Below are positions 50,927 to 62,855 of a DNA stretch of 64,000 nt, in pieces. Location of the stretch: NCBI RefSeq assembly GCF_000218685.1, contig NW_006763301.1, forward strand, positions 1,478,053 to 1,542,052, read 5' to 3'. A program made the position numbers and the translations under genes. Under the pieces are notes generated by a model. The model searched no databases, was not told the origin of the DNA, and worked only from the letters and a program-made list of their open reading frames with translations. The stretch's first letter is position 1. Each line of letters starts with the position of its first letter. Origin of the DNA: Serpula lacrymans var. lacrymans S7.9 (Eukaryota > Basidiomycota > Agaricomycetes > Boletales > Serpulaceae).

Positions 50927-51210
50927 GGAACTGTGTTGATACTGATAGTGTTTTGCCTTGCCTTTTTTTACTGCATCTTCCCATGACATCATGATTTTCC
51001 TGCTCTTTTTTTGCTATTGGACTTTACTTTATGGCTGTACAAACCTGTGACATTACTCACAGCATTCATTGTTCTATCCCTTTCTTTTCCTTTTTTGACA
51101 ATCTTATCCTATACTACCTACGCAGGATTTGTCAGTGTACATTCCTTCCTTCATATTCTTTCTCATTCTTTTTGCACAGCTATACTGTGCATAGCCTACT
51201 TTTCTTTCAC

Positions 51211-51217
51211 TATATAA
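51211..51217 (+). promoter_or_regulatory. TATA box in the LTR-C unit
   Basis: tatataaacccc is preserved in all three units. In copy 2 it lies about 580 bp before gag and points towards it. Confidence 0.5.
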
Positions 51218-51848
51218 ACCCCTGTATTTTACCTTGTAAAAAAATGCAAGAACTCGAATCCAGACTTCTTCTCTAATCTCAAACACTACTCACTACTACT
51301 TGTGATCCAGTGTGGTCACAACAGTTCCCACTGCTACCATTGTCAACTGCTGTCATTGTCAACTGCTGTCATTGTCACTCGTCACTTTTGAAAGTGATTG
51401 TCATCCCTTTCAATTAGAGTCCTTCTGAGCACTACAGTCTGTGCATCAGGAGCTTGCTATCACTGGGAACTTTGTCACCTCATCATATTGTTATTCTCAA
51501 ACCTACCTTGTGCTACTATTAGCAAGGTAGTGCTTGTCTATACTCGCCACAAAGCCCCTATCTTTCTGCATTCCAACTAAGCCTCCTCCTCAAAACCACA
51601 CACCCATACACCTTTGGGTTTTACTTTGAAGGATCATTATACGTACCACCCCACAAACAACCAGACCACTCCACTGTTCTAGGAGGCAAAGCCCATAAAC
51701 AAGTTCCGTGGAATCTGGGAGGATTGTGTGTTAGTTTGTTTTTGTGTGTGGTTTTCTAACAGCAGTTCTCATCATCGACACTGTGCACAAGTTTCAGCTG
51801 CTTTCTTATTCCTTATCACTTTTGCAGTAGATGTCCTCTTATCATACC

Positions 51849-52642
51849 TGTTACGATAACACAATTTTCGGACCTTTCCTTCTTTTTCATTCTCCGCTTT
51901 AACCTTGTACTATAGCTTTCACACAGGGTGCCACGCGGCACTTCCCCTTTTGTTCAAACCCCTCTTTCTCGCGCCGCATTGCCTTCTTCTTATTTTAGAT
52001 ACAACTCTCTCACACAGTGGAGCTGGCCATGCGGTGCTAGGCCCCATGACATCATCAGCCACTGACTTTATCAACTGTACAGTACATAAGTACAAATACT
52101 CTGTATTAGTATATATACCCCAATAAATCCAGGAGACTCCTTAGCGAGTTGTCCTGTTGTATACCAACAAACTCTCTGCAGCTTAAGGGGTAACCACTCC
52201 CTCAACATCTTCTTTATAGTGTGTTCTTGTGTGCGCCAGAGTTGTTACAATAGACATACTAGCACCTACTTACGCTTCACTTTTGTACTTCTACTTTTAT
52301 TTTCCAAGTCACATGACCAGTCATGTGACCATTTACTTTACTTTACATTTTCGACTTTTCATAGTCACATGACCAGTCATGTAACACATTACCTGACCAG
52401 TGTCTAGACTCATCATGTGACCGGTCACATGCTAGATATCGGACTTTAAACTTTAATTACAACTGTACAGTACCTCATGTATTTTAGTATATATACAGGA
52501 GCAATACATGGGGAAGGACTCAGCGAGTCCTCCTGTTGTATACCAACTAACTCACTGCATTCTAAGGGGTAACCACTCCCTCTCCATCTTCTCTATAGTG
52601 TGTTCCTGTGTGCACCGGAGTAACTAACTCTTGGTTGTTACA
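51849..52642 (+). mobile_element. Fused LTR-A/LTR-B unit with TSD
   Basis: LTR-A (51849-52249) and LTR-B (52243-52642) share a 7-bp TGTTACA at their junction. The whole 794-bp unit is flanked by ATACC (51844-51848 and 52643-52647), so it behaves as one insertion. It lies in the 3' part of the helicase pseudogene. The LTR-B part ends like an LTR-A (CTTGGTTGTTACA), so the unit may be chimeric. Confidence 0.8.
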
Positions 52643-54161
52643 ATACCACTGGTTAAGTGAGGAAATCAGCTCATAAAGCTCTGGCCCGTCTTCTTCAAGA
52701 TACTCCCAATCAGCAAGTAACAATGTGAGTATATTGTAGGAATGAATGAGCGAGAATTGGCCCAAGAGCTGTGAAAGAATATCTCCATCCCAATAAGCAG
52801 AGTGGGGAATGATCTCAAAGTGCAGGCCTTTTTTTTTGTACCAACAATGACGGGCAAACTGTTGAAGTGCGTTATTGGCATGGTCAATGTGGTCTTTGAT
52901 CATTCGAGGCCTCGTTGCATTTGTGATTGGGTTTGATTTAACTGATGCTGCTGTTGGATCTGATGATGTAATTGTGGGATCAATGACCAGGGTTGTTGTA
53001 GATGGTGTTGAGCGTTGCTTGCAGGTAGGCACCTGTTACATGAGCAGTGAGAAACCTAACCAAGTTAGGCTCAACCCCTCCCAGTGCTGGCTCTTTCAAA
53101 ACTCCTAAGGTGTGTTTTTCAGGAGCTACTTTATTTGCTGTTGTCGCTAACCTATTAGGTATTTTTGATCCACCTTTTTTTGGTTTTCCCTGTTTCTTTT
53201 TTCCACATGATTCTGGATTGTTTGTATCCCGGTCCTTAGGCTGTGCAGTGAGAGTTGACAGGTTGGCCTTAATCTTTGCCACAACTGATGGTTCCACATA
53301 TGTTACACACACAGCTTCAATGTCTTCATTTCGACCTGCTCTGCCCTTTTGCTGTACTAAGCTGTCAAGGCTTTCTGGTAAGCCCAGATTGGCAACAGCA
53401 GTAACATTTTTTTGATTAATTCCCAGCCCAAATGCAACAGTTGCAACCACAACACGTGTATTTGGCTTGTTGATGAATAGATCCAGTGTTTTGCTATTGT
53501 ATGATGTTGAAGTAAGTGAATACCACACCCAAATGCTTTCCAAGCGCTGTGTCCCAACTGGCAATGAGTTCCACAGGTAAAGCGCTACCCGAAAGGCCTG
53601 ATCAATGGTCTTGCAGTATATGATGACTTTTGAGCCCTCATTCAAGGCCCACAGAATCTCAGGGAATTGATAACCGGTCAAACTATGGATAAGTTCTTTG
53701 ATTACCACATGTATGTTGGAGCGCTCACAGGATTGCCATTCAAAGTAGTACAAGCCATTATTTAATCCAAGATTGCTGCACAGCCGCTTTTGGGGTTGTC
53801 CTGGAGCAAGTGTTGCAGTAACGGCTACCAAGGGTATGTGGTCTGGTAATCTTCTTCATAATCTCCCAATCTGGTTGTAAGCCTTTTGGAATTCTTCCCC
53901 CCATGCAGTAACAACATGTGCTTCATCAACACCCAGAAGAACCAGGTTTTCACGAAAGGTAGGATCCCTAATCACTATATCTGACTCATCTGCATCTAAT
54001 TTTTCCGGACTCCAAATAGATATTGACCACAAACAGTGACGGATTTCATCCAACAGGTTACGACCTTGTTCACGTGCTGCATGAACACTGTCACTATTGA
54101 CTGCGACAGTATTAATGTCCAGGGAGCACAATTCAGCAGCCTCACATTAAAGGTATGTAAG

Positions 54162-54575
54162 TGTTACGATACACAATTTTCGGACCTTTAATTTTCATTC
54201 TCCTCTTTAACTTTGTACTATAGTTTTCACACACTGTGCCATGCGGCACTTTCCATTTGTTCAAACTCCACCTTCTCGCGCTACGCTGCCTTCATTCTTA
54301 TTTTAGCTACAAGTCTCTCATGCAGTGGAGCTGGTCACACGGGCTGCACCCTCTGACATCATCAGCCACTGCTTTATCAACTGTATAATACAACATGTAC
54401 AAACAAACCTGTAGTAGTATATATACCTCAATAGATCCAGGAGACTCCTCAGCGAGTCCTCCTGTTTTATCCTCACAACTAACTTGTTGAAGCCTAAAGG
54501 GTAACCACTCCCTCATCATCCTCACTATAGCTTGTCTGAGTTGTGCGCCAGAGTAACAAACTCTTGGTTGTTACA
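54162..54575 (+). mobile_element. Solo LTR-A in the helicase intron
   Basis: A 414-bp LTR beginning TGTTACGATACAC and ending CTTGGTTGTTACA. A perfect 5-bp TSD GTAAG flanks it (54157-54161 and 54576-54580). It lies within the first intron of the helicase, between a GTGAGT donor and a GAG acceptor, so it need not disturb the coding exons. Confidence 0.9.
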
Positions 54576-54946
54576 GTAAGTCTTTTTTTTTGCTTTTTTC
54601 AGACAATACTGTGAGTACTCACCTGTGTATTACCCAACACTGTCAAGGGTGTTACCAACAACATCACTGGTCTATTTGGAACCAAGCCCACGCCTGGAAC
54701 CGGATGCTTCAGCAGCTCACACAAGATCATCAGGCCATAGAAGACTGCTGTTTTCCCCCCACCGGTAGGCATTATCAACAGTTGTGATATGCCTGCTAAC
54801 GAATTCACCCAGCTCTGAACCTGGAATGAACGCCATTGAGGCATGCAAGCCTCCATAATTCCTTGGACGATGGTGCGGCCTTCAAGGGATAGCCAATCAA
54901 TTGGAGGCTGTGTAGTTTGATCATTGGCATTGGGAGTGTGAGGCAT

Positions 54947-55870
54947 GTATGTACAGAGTTATTAGGGATGTAGCGTTGTTTGTGATGCACATTGCAATGA
55001 TATTATTTTTCTTCCAAGTCCCTATCCTCTTTCTCATGCCAACTCTGGCCGTTCCAGCCGTTAAAGTGTCCATGTGCCATCTCAAACCGACTGTTCAATC
55101 ACTCGGACCAAGCTTTATTGGCAGTGAATGGGGGGCTCCTGTACGCCACCCTTAGTTCGGACAAGACTAAGGAATACCATCTTTTGATCTCCCATATACT
55201 CAGAATTTGTCTGAATAAGTTGCCATAGTTGCCTCAGAAGTGCTGTAGATGTTCCCCAGCCGTATAGCCATAGTGACTCCATGGAGTGGTGGCTATGCTC
55301 CATGGAGAACAATGGCTGCTTAGCAGCTTTAGCTGAGACTGGGTTTATCTGGTTTTGTCACTCGACTCTCATTTAATTATTCTACAAGGTAGGCACCAGT
55401 ACAAACTGGTATAACCTGACTAGAAAACCTTCATTTTGGTCAGGTGACAGTCAAATCTGACTATTGCCTGACTATTGCCTAACAAAATGTTTTTACCGGG
55501 GATCAGGAGTCTACATTTCTGCATGAGCAGTTCTTACCACTTTCTCCAATCTCTGCCGCCTTCTTATGCGCATTTTCTATACCGGTTGGGGAAAGAAGAC
55601 TACGTTCTATGTAGCATAATACAACTCATTCCTCGATTACTTCTCTTCAGTGATTAGATATAATCATAATCTCGCGTGAGGCTACCTTGATACCGATTGT
55701 GCTCGCCGATACGTCGATGCAGTAATGGGGGTATTGGGTGGGGCTGTTATGCCATTATGTCAGTATGTCAGTTGTGTTCACGGGAATTTGGAATCTGCCA
55801 ATAGGCCGGGACTTGGGAGTGAGAAAAAAAGAACGTGAGTTCTGAGTAGGCGTAAAGCGCAGACTCGATA
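54947..55870. other. Gap beyond the helicase
   Basis: No gene is recognised. A minus-strand open frame at 55115-55312 has some protein-like composition (LWLYGWGTSTALLRQLWQLI) but no motif. Confidence 0.35.
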
Positions 55871-55879
55871 TTTGATCTT

Positions 55880-56920
55880 GAGAGGATGGGGGGTGTCAGG
55901 GGTGAAATATGAAATAGCTCTGAGCTGTGGGGCCGTGGTGAGAAGAGAGTGGCCAGAGAGGTTCGAGTCTGAGGTTTAAAAGTGTTGCTAAGAGGTGATG
56001 AGCGCAGGCTTGATCGATTTGGACGATTCACGAGGGAGTGCATGATGGGCTGATATTAGATTAGTTCCTTACACGCTACATCGTACGTCGACGCTATGAA
56101 ACTATGGCGGCGCCATTTCCTTACCCCCCCGCCCCATCGTCATCGTGTTTCGAAAGTGAAGAAAGATACCTCTCTCTCTCTCTCTTTTTTGTTTTTCTGC
56201 ATGTCTCACCAAAAAAAATAAAGAGAGGGAGCGGGGGGTGATTCGGAGGTGCGGCTTTGTGGCGCTAGAGGATGGAAACGCGCGGGCGAGAAGGGGATGA
56301 CAAGACATGAGCGAGGAAAGGTATGGCTGCAGCTGATGTACGCGAGGCGCGATGTGAGATTGATAGTGGGCTGTGGGGGGAGGGAGTGGGATTTGCGTGT
56401 GTGTAGGACGATAGCGGCGGAAGGGTGCGTTGCGTGGGAGGGAAGCTCACCTCGGTTTTTGAGAGAGGATGGGGGTGGGGTGGGATGTGTTTTGACGTTG
56501 GGGGAGATACGACGTTCACTTTCTCTCTCTCACTTTTTTCTTTTTAAAAAAAAAAAAGAGAGAGAGAGAGAGTAAGAAAAGACGGTACAGGGGGTGATGC
56601 AGTGATTCAGCGATCGCTCCCGATTGCGGAGGGGCCATTGCACGGCGAAGGAAGAGTGGGACAGAGTTGGTATGAAGGGATGCGTATCGGTGGTGAGCGT
56701 GGATCGATGGCGATGTGAATGAGGTGGGGAAGGGAGAGAAAAGATGGTACACTCGTAATGGAGTGATTAGCCGCTCTCTGACATGCTCTGTGTCTTTATG
56801 ACAGGGTCTGGGTGAATCTCGAGTTGTCTAGACCGATCAGGACTCAACGCCAGTGGCTGGTATCGATTGGCTGTTGACGTGTGTTTGGCAGGGGAGTGGG
56901 ATGAGCGAGTAGTTTTGAGG
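55880..56920 (+). promoter_or_regulatory. skn7 upstream region with CT/GA hairpins
   Basis: Two polypyrimidine-polypurine inverted repeats, at about 56170-56230 and 56517-56573, can each form a hairpin (CT run, short loop, GA run). The motif gagaggatgggg precedes them. The same arrangement occurs twice in the duplicated segment (38560-38625 and 38840-38895). It may be a transposon relic or a promoter element of skn7. Confidence 0.45.
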
Positions 56921-59900
56921 ATGATCGCCACTCTCCACTCTTTCCCTCTGATGGATCAACCAAGTCCCTACTCAAATCTGCGCCACCAGCTGTTCCACTC
57001 CTCCCAACTGCCCCCGCCCTCCTCCATCCACCTTCCCCCAGTCAACTCGTCCCTCTCCCGCTCCACAACCCTGCCCCCCATTCACTCCACTCACTCTATC
57101 CGCTTCCCCCCCGTCTCCCCCTACCACTCCAGGGACACGCCCTCCTCCTCCTCCGTCCTCCCACCGCTTTCCTCCCCCTCGTCCCTCCCATGGCCCCCGC
57201 CCCCCTCTGGCTCCTCCCTCCATCGCACCTCCAACTCCAGAGATGACCTCCACCACCTCCACCGCACAGACTCCAGGTCCACTCCATCCCTCTCAGCACC
57301 CCTCAAACGCGAACCCTTATCCGCCCACGCCCTCCACCCCTCCCACCACCACCAACACCACCAACAGCAACAGCAACCCCAACACGCCAGCCAGCACCAG
57401 CAGAGCCAGCAATCACAGCAGCAGTCTCAGCAGCAGAGGCAGCAACAGCAGCAGCAGCAGCAGGACCAGCAGGCTAACAAAGAGGTCGAGGATGGCATGC
57501 CCTCCACCAGTGATTTTGTTAAAAAATTGTACAAGTAAGTCTTTATCTCTCTTGTCTTTCTTTTCTTTTTCTTTTGTCCTTCATTTTCTTCCTTTGCTCC
57601 GCACCTCCTGCCTGCCCCCCTCCCGCCCCCGCGATCCTCAAGATCCTCCCCTAACCGACCCCACCAACTTATCTCGTATTCCCCTTACCTAATCACCTGC
57701 TCCCATCACGTAAACACCCCAACTCCGATATCACCCTTCGTTCTATCCCTCAGCTCTCAGCCCATACATCTTGCCGACTATCGTGTGCCAAGATCGTCCC
57801 ATCCCACCCCATCCACGTCCTGCCGTCGCGATTGGCTTTTGACGCGGTTCTCGCCAAGTTTGGTCGATAGCTGATCTCATCATGCATCATGCATACACGT
57901 CCTATCATCGTCGCTATCATCCCAACGCTGCATCACCGGACCACGATGGTCAAAGCACAATCTCCACCATAGATTGGTTTTGTGGTTTTGTGTGCGGCGT
58001 GCGGTGGCGTGCACGCGGACGGGCTTCGGGTTAGGGCTGGGGCTGGGGCTCGGTACCGGATCAAGTGAAGTGAGGCACTGTCCCGAGGGGAGGGCCCTTT
58101 GTCGTTCCTCGCGTCTGGCGCCGACGTAAAATCTCAAAATCTTAACATCTGAAGTCTAATTCGTCTATTTCCCGAAACGTCCGGCGTCTGACGGTTTCTT
58201 TGTCCCCTTCCCCTCTTTGCACAAGGCCCATGTCTTGGTCTTGGAATGTCGAACGTCGGACGTGCATCCCACCCCTTACCTTTTGTGCATGGCATCAACT
58301 AAATCAATGTGGAACTGGAAACGGAGAGCTTCAAAGGCGCAGCAAGGGTCTTTACCGCACCCCCTACAACATCTGCCCTCCCCTCGTTCCTCGCCTCTCA
58401 TTCTCCCTCCGTCAAGTCTCAAACCCAATCCGTCTAATGAGAATTGAGGAATCTAGGAAGGAGTGTCGTGATGGGTGGACTGGGGCAAGCCTTGGTCTCG
58501 GGCTCTCTCCTTTGGGACGGTTTTTGCGATTTTTGCGATTTCTGCCTGCGCCTTGGGATTGGGAATTTGCGTGGGGACTTGCCGAAACGTTCTATAACTT
58601 GCAACGAAGCCTATCATTCGAGCGTGCTACGTCAAGTTCAAGTCACAAGGTCTTCTTTGTCGTCGACCAAGATGTCGTAAAAGCCGCATGGGGTCGGAGC
58701 TTATTGCGCGTTCTGAGTCTGGAAGATATGAAGATATGTACTGCAACTTTCCTGGTGATTTAGGCTAATGCATATAGCCTGATCGTTTTTGACGGTTTTA
58801 TTTTGGCGTGCGGTGGCGTGGAGGGATGGTGTGTTTGGACGTGGACGGTCCCGGTACCGGATCATCAAATGAGGGAAATGGCTCTCGTCGCTCCTCGAGT
58901 CTCGAGCCTCAGTAAAATCTCAAATCTAATTCGTCTATTTCCCGAACATCCCACATCCATCTGTCACTCTTCCCTCCCTTGCCGAGCCCTCGAATCCCGT
59001 GCACCCGTATGGAGGACGTTATCGCGAAGACTAGCGCTCGAGCGCGCTGCACCAAGTTCTTCGACAAACATCATAAATTTCATTGGGCGGGGTTTATCGC
59101 GCGTTCTGCGTGTGGAAGGCATGCACTACGTCTTTCCTTTGCTCGGGGTTCCTTGGCTGCTCCAGATTCCCCTCAGCGACTCAACTCCCAAACTCAACTC
59201 TCGACTCCTACCCCGGATTTCTATCATCATCCTTTTTTATTTATTACATTTATTGTCACCATTCATTCATTCATTCACTCTCGTTTTTCTGTTTCATGCA
59301 ATCTAATATTTCACATTTTGTTCATGGAAACTGACCGACAGCCTTGTGGTTGTTTTTTTAGGATGCTGGAAGACCAGGCATTCTCGTCTGTCGTGTCGTG
59401 GGGCCCGAATGGAGATTGTTTTGTCGTCAAGGTGGGTTTTGTCGGTTTTTGTTCTTTTTTTTTGTTGTTTGCGTGGCTGCTTGTTTTTATGTTTTTGTCA
59501 TCTTCTTCGTTCTTTTTTGTGTTCCCCCACCTTTTGAAAAGAAAGAAGGCACAAGGAAAAGGAAAAGGGGCAAAAACACGAGCGAATGGGGATCAGCCCC
59601 TCGATCTGACGTTTCATATCCCCGTGTGCTCAGCTTGCCCTCACGGGCGCCTATGCCACTTGCCTTTTTTACTGACGGCTGACGGATGGGACGATCTGGA
59701 GGATCTGCTTTTTTGAATTCGTAGATTTGATTTTGATTTTGAGTTTGGGTTTGGGTTTTGGGGAGTGACTGATTTTTATTCATGATTTTGATGCCGTCTT
59801 GACGTCCTGATATTGATGCTTGATATGTTGATGTTTGATGCTGACAACCTCTTTTTCGTACCTTTATTTTTGGATCATCCCTTCGAACGTAAATCGACTA

Positions 59901-62855
59901 CCACGAAACTCAGGACATGAACGAATTCACGAAATCGATTCTTCCACGGATGTTCAAGCACTCGAATTTTGCGAGTTTTGTGAGGCAGTTAAATAAGTAT
60001 GATTTTCATAAGGTGGGTTTGGCCTTTTTTCGTTCGTTGGATACTTTTTTTTGGGAGCGTTCAGTGGGGAGGCCGAGAAAGGTTGGAGAGTTGGTGATAA
60101 TTGGTGGAAGATGTAGAGGTGATAATGAGATTGAGTCGAGTTGGATTTTAGCATGAAGGCATAGGGGAAGATGAAGTATAGCATATGTGATTTCGTCCCC
60201 TTTTCTCTTTCTCCATGGTGTTTCCCCCATTCCCTCGTATCATTCGCTGACACCCCTCGAACAGGTCAAAAACACAGATGACAACCAGTTTGGCGAACAC
60301 GTGAGTTGAGCTTCCTTCACGATCTTATGCGTCTTTGTAAACTCACCGAGCACAGAGTTGGACGTTCCGCCATCCCGATTTCCACGCCGATAGACGAGAA
60401 GCCCTCGAAAACATAAAACGTAAAGTCCCCACCCAACGCAAGTCCCTTCCTTCGTCTTCCAACACCAATCACGTCCCATCCTCCGGCCGCGCAGGGTCCA
60501 CCAACTCCCCCGGGCCCGCCGTCGACACCCTCCAAGCCCACGTCGAGACGATCCAATCACACACCGGCTCCCTCCAAGCCCACGTCGAAGCCCTCCAATC
60601 TCACTTTGACTCCCTCTCCTCCACCTCCGACTCCCTCTTAACGCACACCGACTCTCTTCAAACGCACGTGGACAGCCTACAGGCGCACCTGGAGGGCATG
60701 AGGTCCCATGTGGACGGGCTGCAAGGGCATGTGGATAGAGTGTCGAGGGGGCAGGAGGAGATGAGTGGGAGGGTACGGAATTTGGAGAGAAATTATCAGG
60801 ATGTGTTGAGTGAGATGGTTAATTTCCAGCGGAATATGGCCCAGCAGGATGGGTTGATGCAGAATTTGATACAGTACTTTTTGCAGGTTGAAAATGGTGA
60901 GTGAAGAGCACGGGTGTGTGAAGGTTGGGGTTAACTGACGGACTTCTTTTCGTAGGTAAAACTAAAGATGATGTTACGACTGCGAACGCTTCCGCCGCTG
61001 TACGGCAGCCGACTGCTCATCTCACGCCTGGCACCTCCGTAGGAGCTGCTAACCCCACACTCGCCCCCCCTACTTCTCTCTCGCCAAATCCAAATCCTTT
61101 CCTCCCCACCCAAGAAGCTCAACGGATGATGGGCGAATATCGAGAGACGGACGTCGCGCGCGCGTCTCTCGCACAGATGAACGAAATATCAAGACGAGCC
61201 GAGGTTGCTGGCATGTCATTTGGCGGATCAGGTATGGGCGGCGAGGGTGGGGCGCAGGACAGGCAGGGAGGGGGAGGGGGAGGGGGAGGAGTGTCACGGC
61301 TGATGGCTACCGCCGCGGGGCTTGTCAGTCGCTCTGGTGAGAGTCCGGGGTTGCAGGGGATGTCGAGGCAGGATGCGTTGGCGAGGATTGGAGAGCTGCA
61401 GCGCTCGCGGCCGACGTCTGCTCAGGGAGAACCGAGTGCGAGTGTAGGTGCGGGTGGCACGCAGGCGTTCCCGCCTGACGCCCCGTTCATCATGCCCCCC
61501 TCTGCTCCCCCCGCTGCAGGGCCTAGTACGAGCGCAGACGGGGGGGCGTTGCGCGGGTGGCCGGAGCAGATGAGCGTGGGCGGTATCGCGATGGATGCTA
61601 CGCACGAAGGCCTTCAAGTCTTTACGCTCGGCCACCTGTTACCCAAGAGCGGGGTAGACGACGAGAATGGGAATTGGTCGTTTGATCCGAGGGTGCTTGG
61701 GGAGATGGGGTTGCCTGATGGGAGTGGGGAGGAGGGAGGGGAGGGGCAGAGTGAATATGCGGGCGATCCTGGGCCTTCCTCGAGCGCCTTTCCCCGCTCC
61801 TCGCCTGGCCCGGAAGAGATCGTACGTCCGACGGCGACGACGGTGGCGTCCTCAACATCAAGCGCTCAAAAGCTACGCGTGCGCCGCTCGACGTTCGTCC
61901 CTGGCTGGGCCGTCCCCCCACGTGTGCTGCTCGTCGACGACGATGCGGTGAGCAGAAAGTTGTCGAGCAAGTTTTTGCAGGTGTTTGGGTGTACGATTGA
62001 TGTGGCTGTGGATGGGGTGGGCGCGGTGAATAAGATGAATTTGGAAAAGTATGATTTGGTGTTGATGGTGAGTGTCGCGAATTTTTTTGTGAGGCTTTTG
62101 GACTGAGTTTGCTGATCGAATTTTGGATTTTTGGGGATTTAGGATATCGTGATGCCGAAACTCGACGGTGTCAGTGCGACGTCGCTTATCCGCCAGTTTG
62201 ACCATATGACGCCTATTATATCGATGACGAGTAATTCTAAACCTAGTGAGATTATGACATACTACTCTTCTGGTGAGTCCCCCCGCTCTACCATTGCTCC
62301 CTCGGCGTGTTTGCTGATGGCTCTCTCCAGGAATGAACGACATACTTCCAAAACCGTTCACGAAGGAAGGTCTACTTGATATGCTAGAGGTAATGGCCTC
62401 GTCTTTTTAGCGGAAATGTCGATATTGAAGGTTTTCCATCACAGAAACACCTCATGCACCTCAAAGTCATCCAACAAATGTCCAGAGTCCCACGCTCCGT
62501 CGGCGGTCCTCCCCTTTCTGCAGAAAGCTTCCAAGAAGCGCTCGCAGTAGGCGCCGCCGCCCTCCAAACCAATGACCCCTCCTCTCTCGTCCCCATCAAC
62601 CTAAATGCAGACGAAGACGGGCGGATCAACCCGTTGGCCGGCATGGGTCTCACTGACGAGCAGTATACGGCAATTTTGCAGAATTTGGTGAGTGGGGAGA
62701 GTTTTATGGGGGCGGGTGTGCCGGAGGGTGTGGCGCTTGGGATGGCGATGGGGGTTCCGGGGCCGTCGGTCGCGGGGGAGAAGAGGGGGATGGAGGATGA
62801 TGGGAATGAGGGGATGAGGGGAGGGAAGAGGGGGAGGTTTGAGGTGCTCGAGTGA
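56921..62855 (+). CDS. SKN7: Skn7-type response regulator transcription factor
   Basis: Stress-response regulator combining an HSF-type DNA-binding domain with a phosphorelay receiver; it acts in the nucleus. The model has nine exons and about 1023 residues: 56921-57534, 59362-59431, 59914-60012, 60265-60300, 60356-60896, 60956-62067, 62143-62272, 62331-62389, 62445-62855. All phases agree. Exon 1 has a long Ser/Pro/His part and a Gln tract, then DFVKKLYK. The HSF domain continues [47 protein letters not shown] and SWTFRHPDF. Exon 5 is a heptad-rich coiled coil (repeats around HVETIQSH...HVDSLQAHL). The receiver has [13 protein letters not shown], phospho-acceptor Asp in DIVMPKLDG, conserved Thr/Ser in ISMTSN and Lys in LPKPF. 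A second ATG at 56951 is possible; I prefer 56921 for its A at -3. Introns 1 and 2 are 1827 and 482 bp, far longer than the other introns here. Confidence 0.93.
57535..59361 (+). repeat. Expanded, repetitive intron 1 of skn7
   Basis: The intron begins GTAAGT and ends TTTTTTTAG. It contains diverged internal duplicates. cgtgcggtggcgtg with ggtaccggatca occurs at about 57995-58060 and 58808-58865. aatctcaaa...ctaattcgtctatttcccgaa occurs at about 58129 and 58915, with a partial copy near 58420. A cgcgttctg...ggaagat/ggaaggc block occurs at about 58708 and 59099. Confidence 0.6.

Larger units (their letters stand above)
49949..51780 (+). mobile_element. LTR-C unit, copy 3 (full length)
   Basis: A 1832-bp unit with TGTC...GACA ends, directly following integrase. 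In order it contains an ORF (50065-50802), AATAAA (50921), a TATA box (51211), a promoter-downstream CT-rich stretch and the U5-like end. It lies in the same orientation as copy 2. That is the layout expected for the 3' LTR of the gypsy element between them. Its right end abuts the helicase pseudogene. Confidence 0.75.
51781..54946 (-). pseudogene. RecQ-like DNA helicase pseudogene
   Basis: Superfamily 2 ATP-dependent DNA helicase of RecQ type. ATG at 54944-54946 starts MPHTPNANDQTTQPPIDWLS. Motif I is MPTGGGKTAVFYG and motif II is LLGVDEAHVVTAWG. Motif IV-VI features follow: VIIYCKTIDQAF, VVVATVAFGLGINQKNV and QQKGRAGRN. An intron after GNTQ houses a solo LTR-A (54162-54575) and ends at GAG before AAELCSLD. 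An in-frame TGA at 53856-53858 follows AYNQIGRL, and the same frame continues RRLPDHIPLVAVTATL, so it is a simple nonsense change (CGA to TGA would fit). A further frame break lies near 52980-53030. The 3' end is split by the fused LTR unit and cut by LTR-C copy 3 at 51781. RecQ-like genes are often repeated in fungal genomes. Confidence 0.82.

Noticed and set aside
58200..59716. Long ORFs within skn7 introns 1 and 2
   Set aside because: They lie between matching splice sites of a well-conserved domain and consist of internal repeats with no motif.
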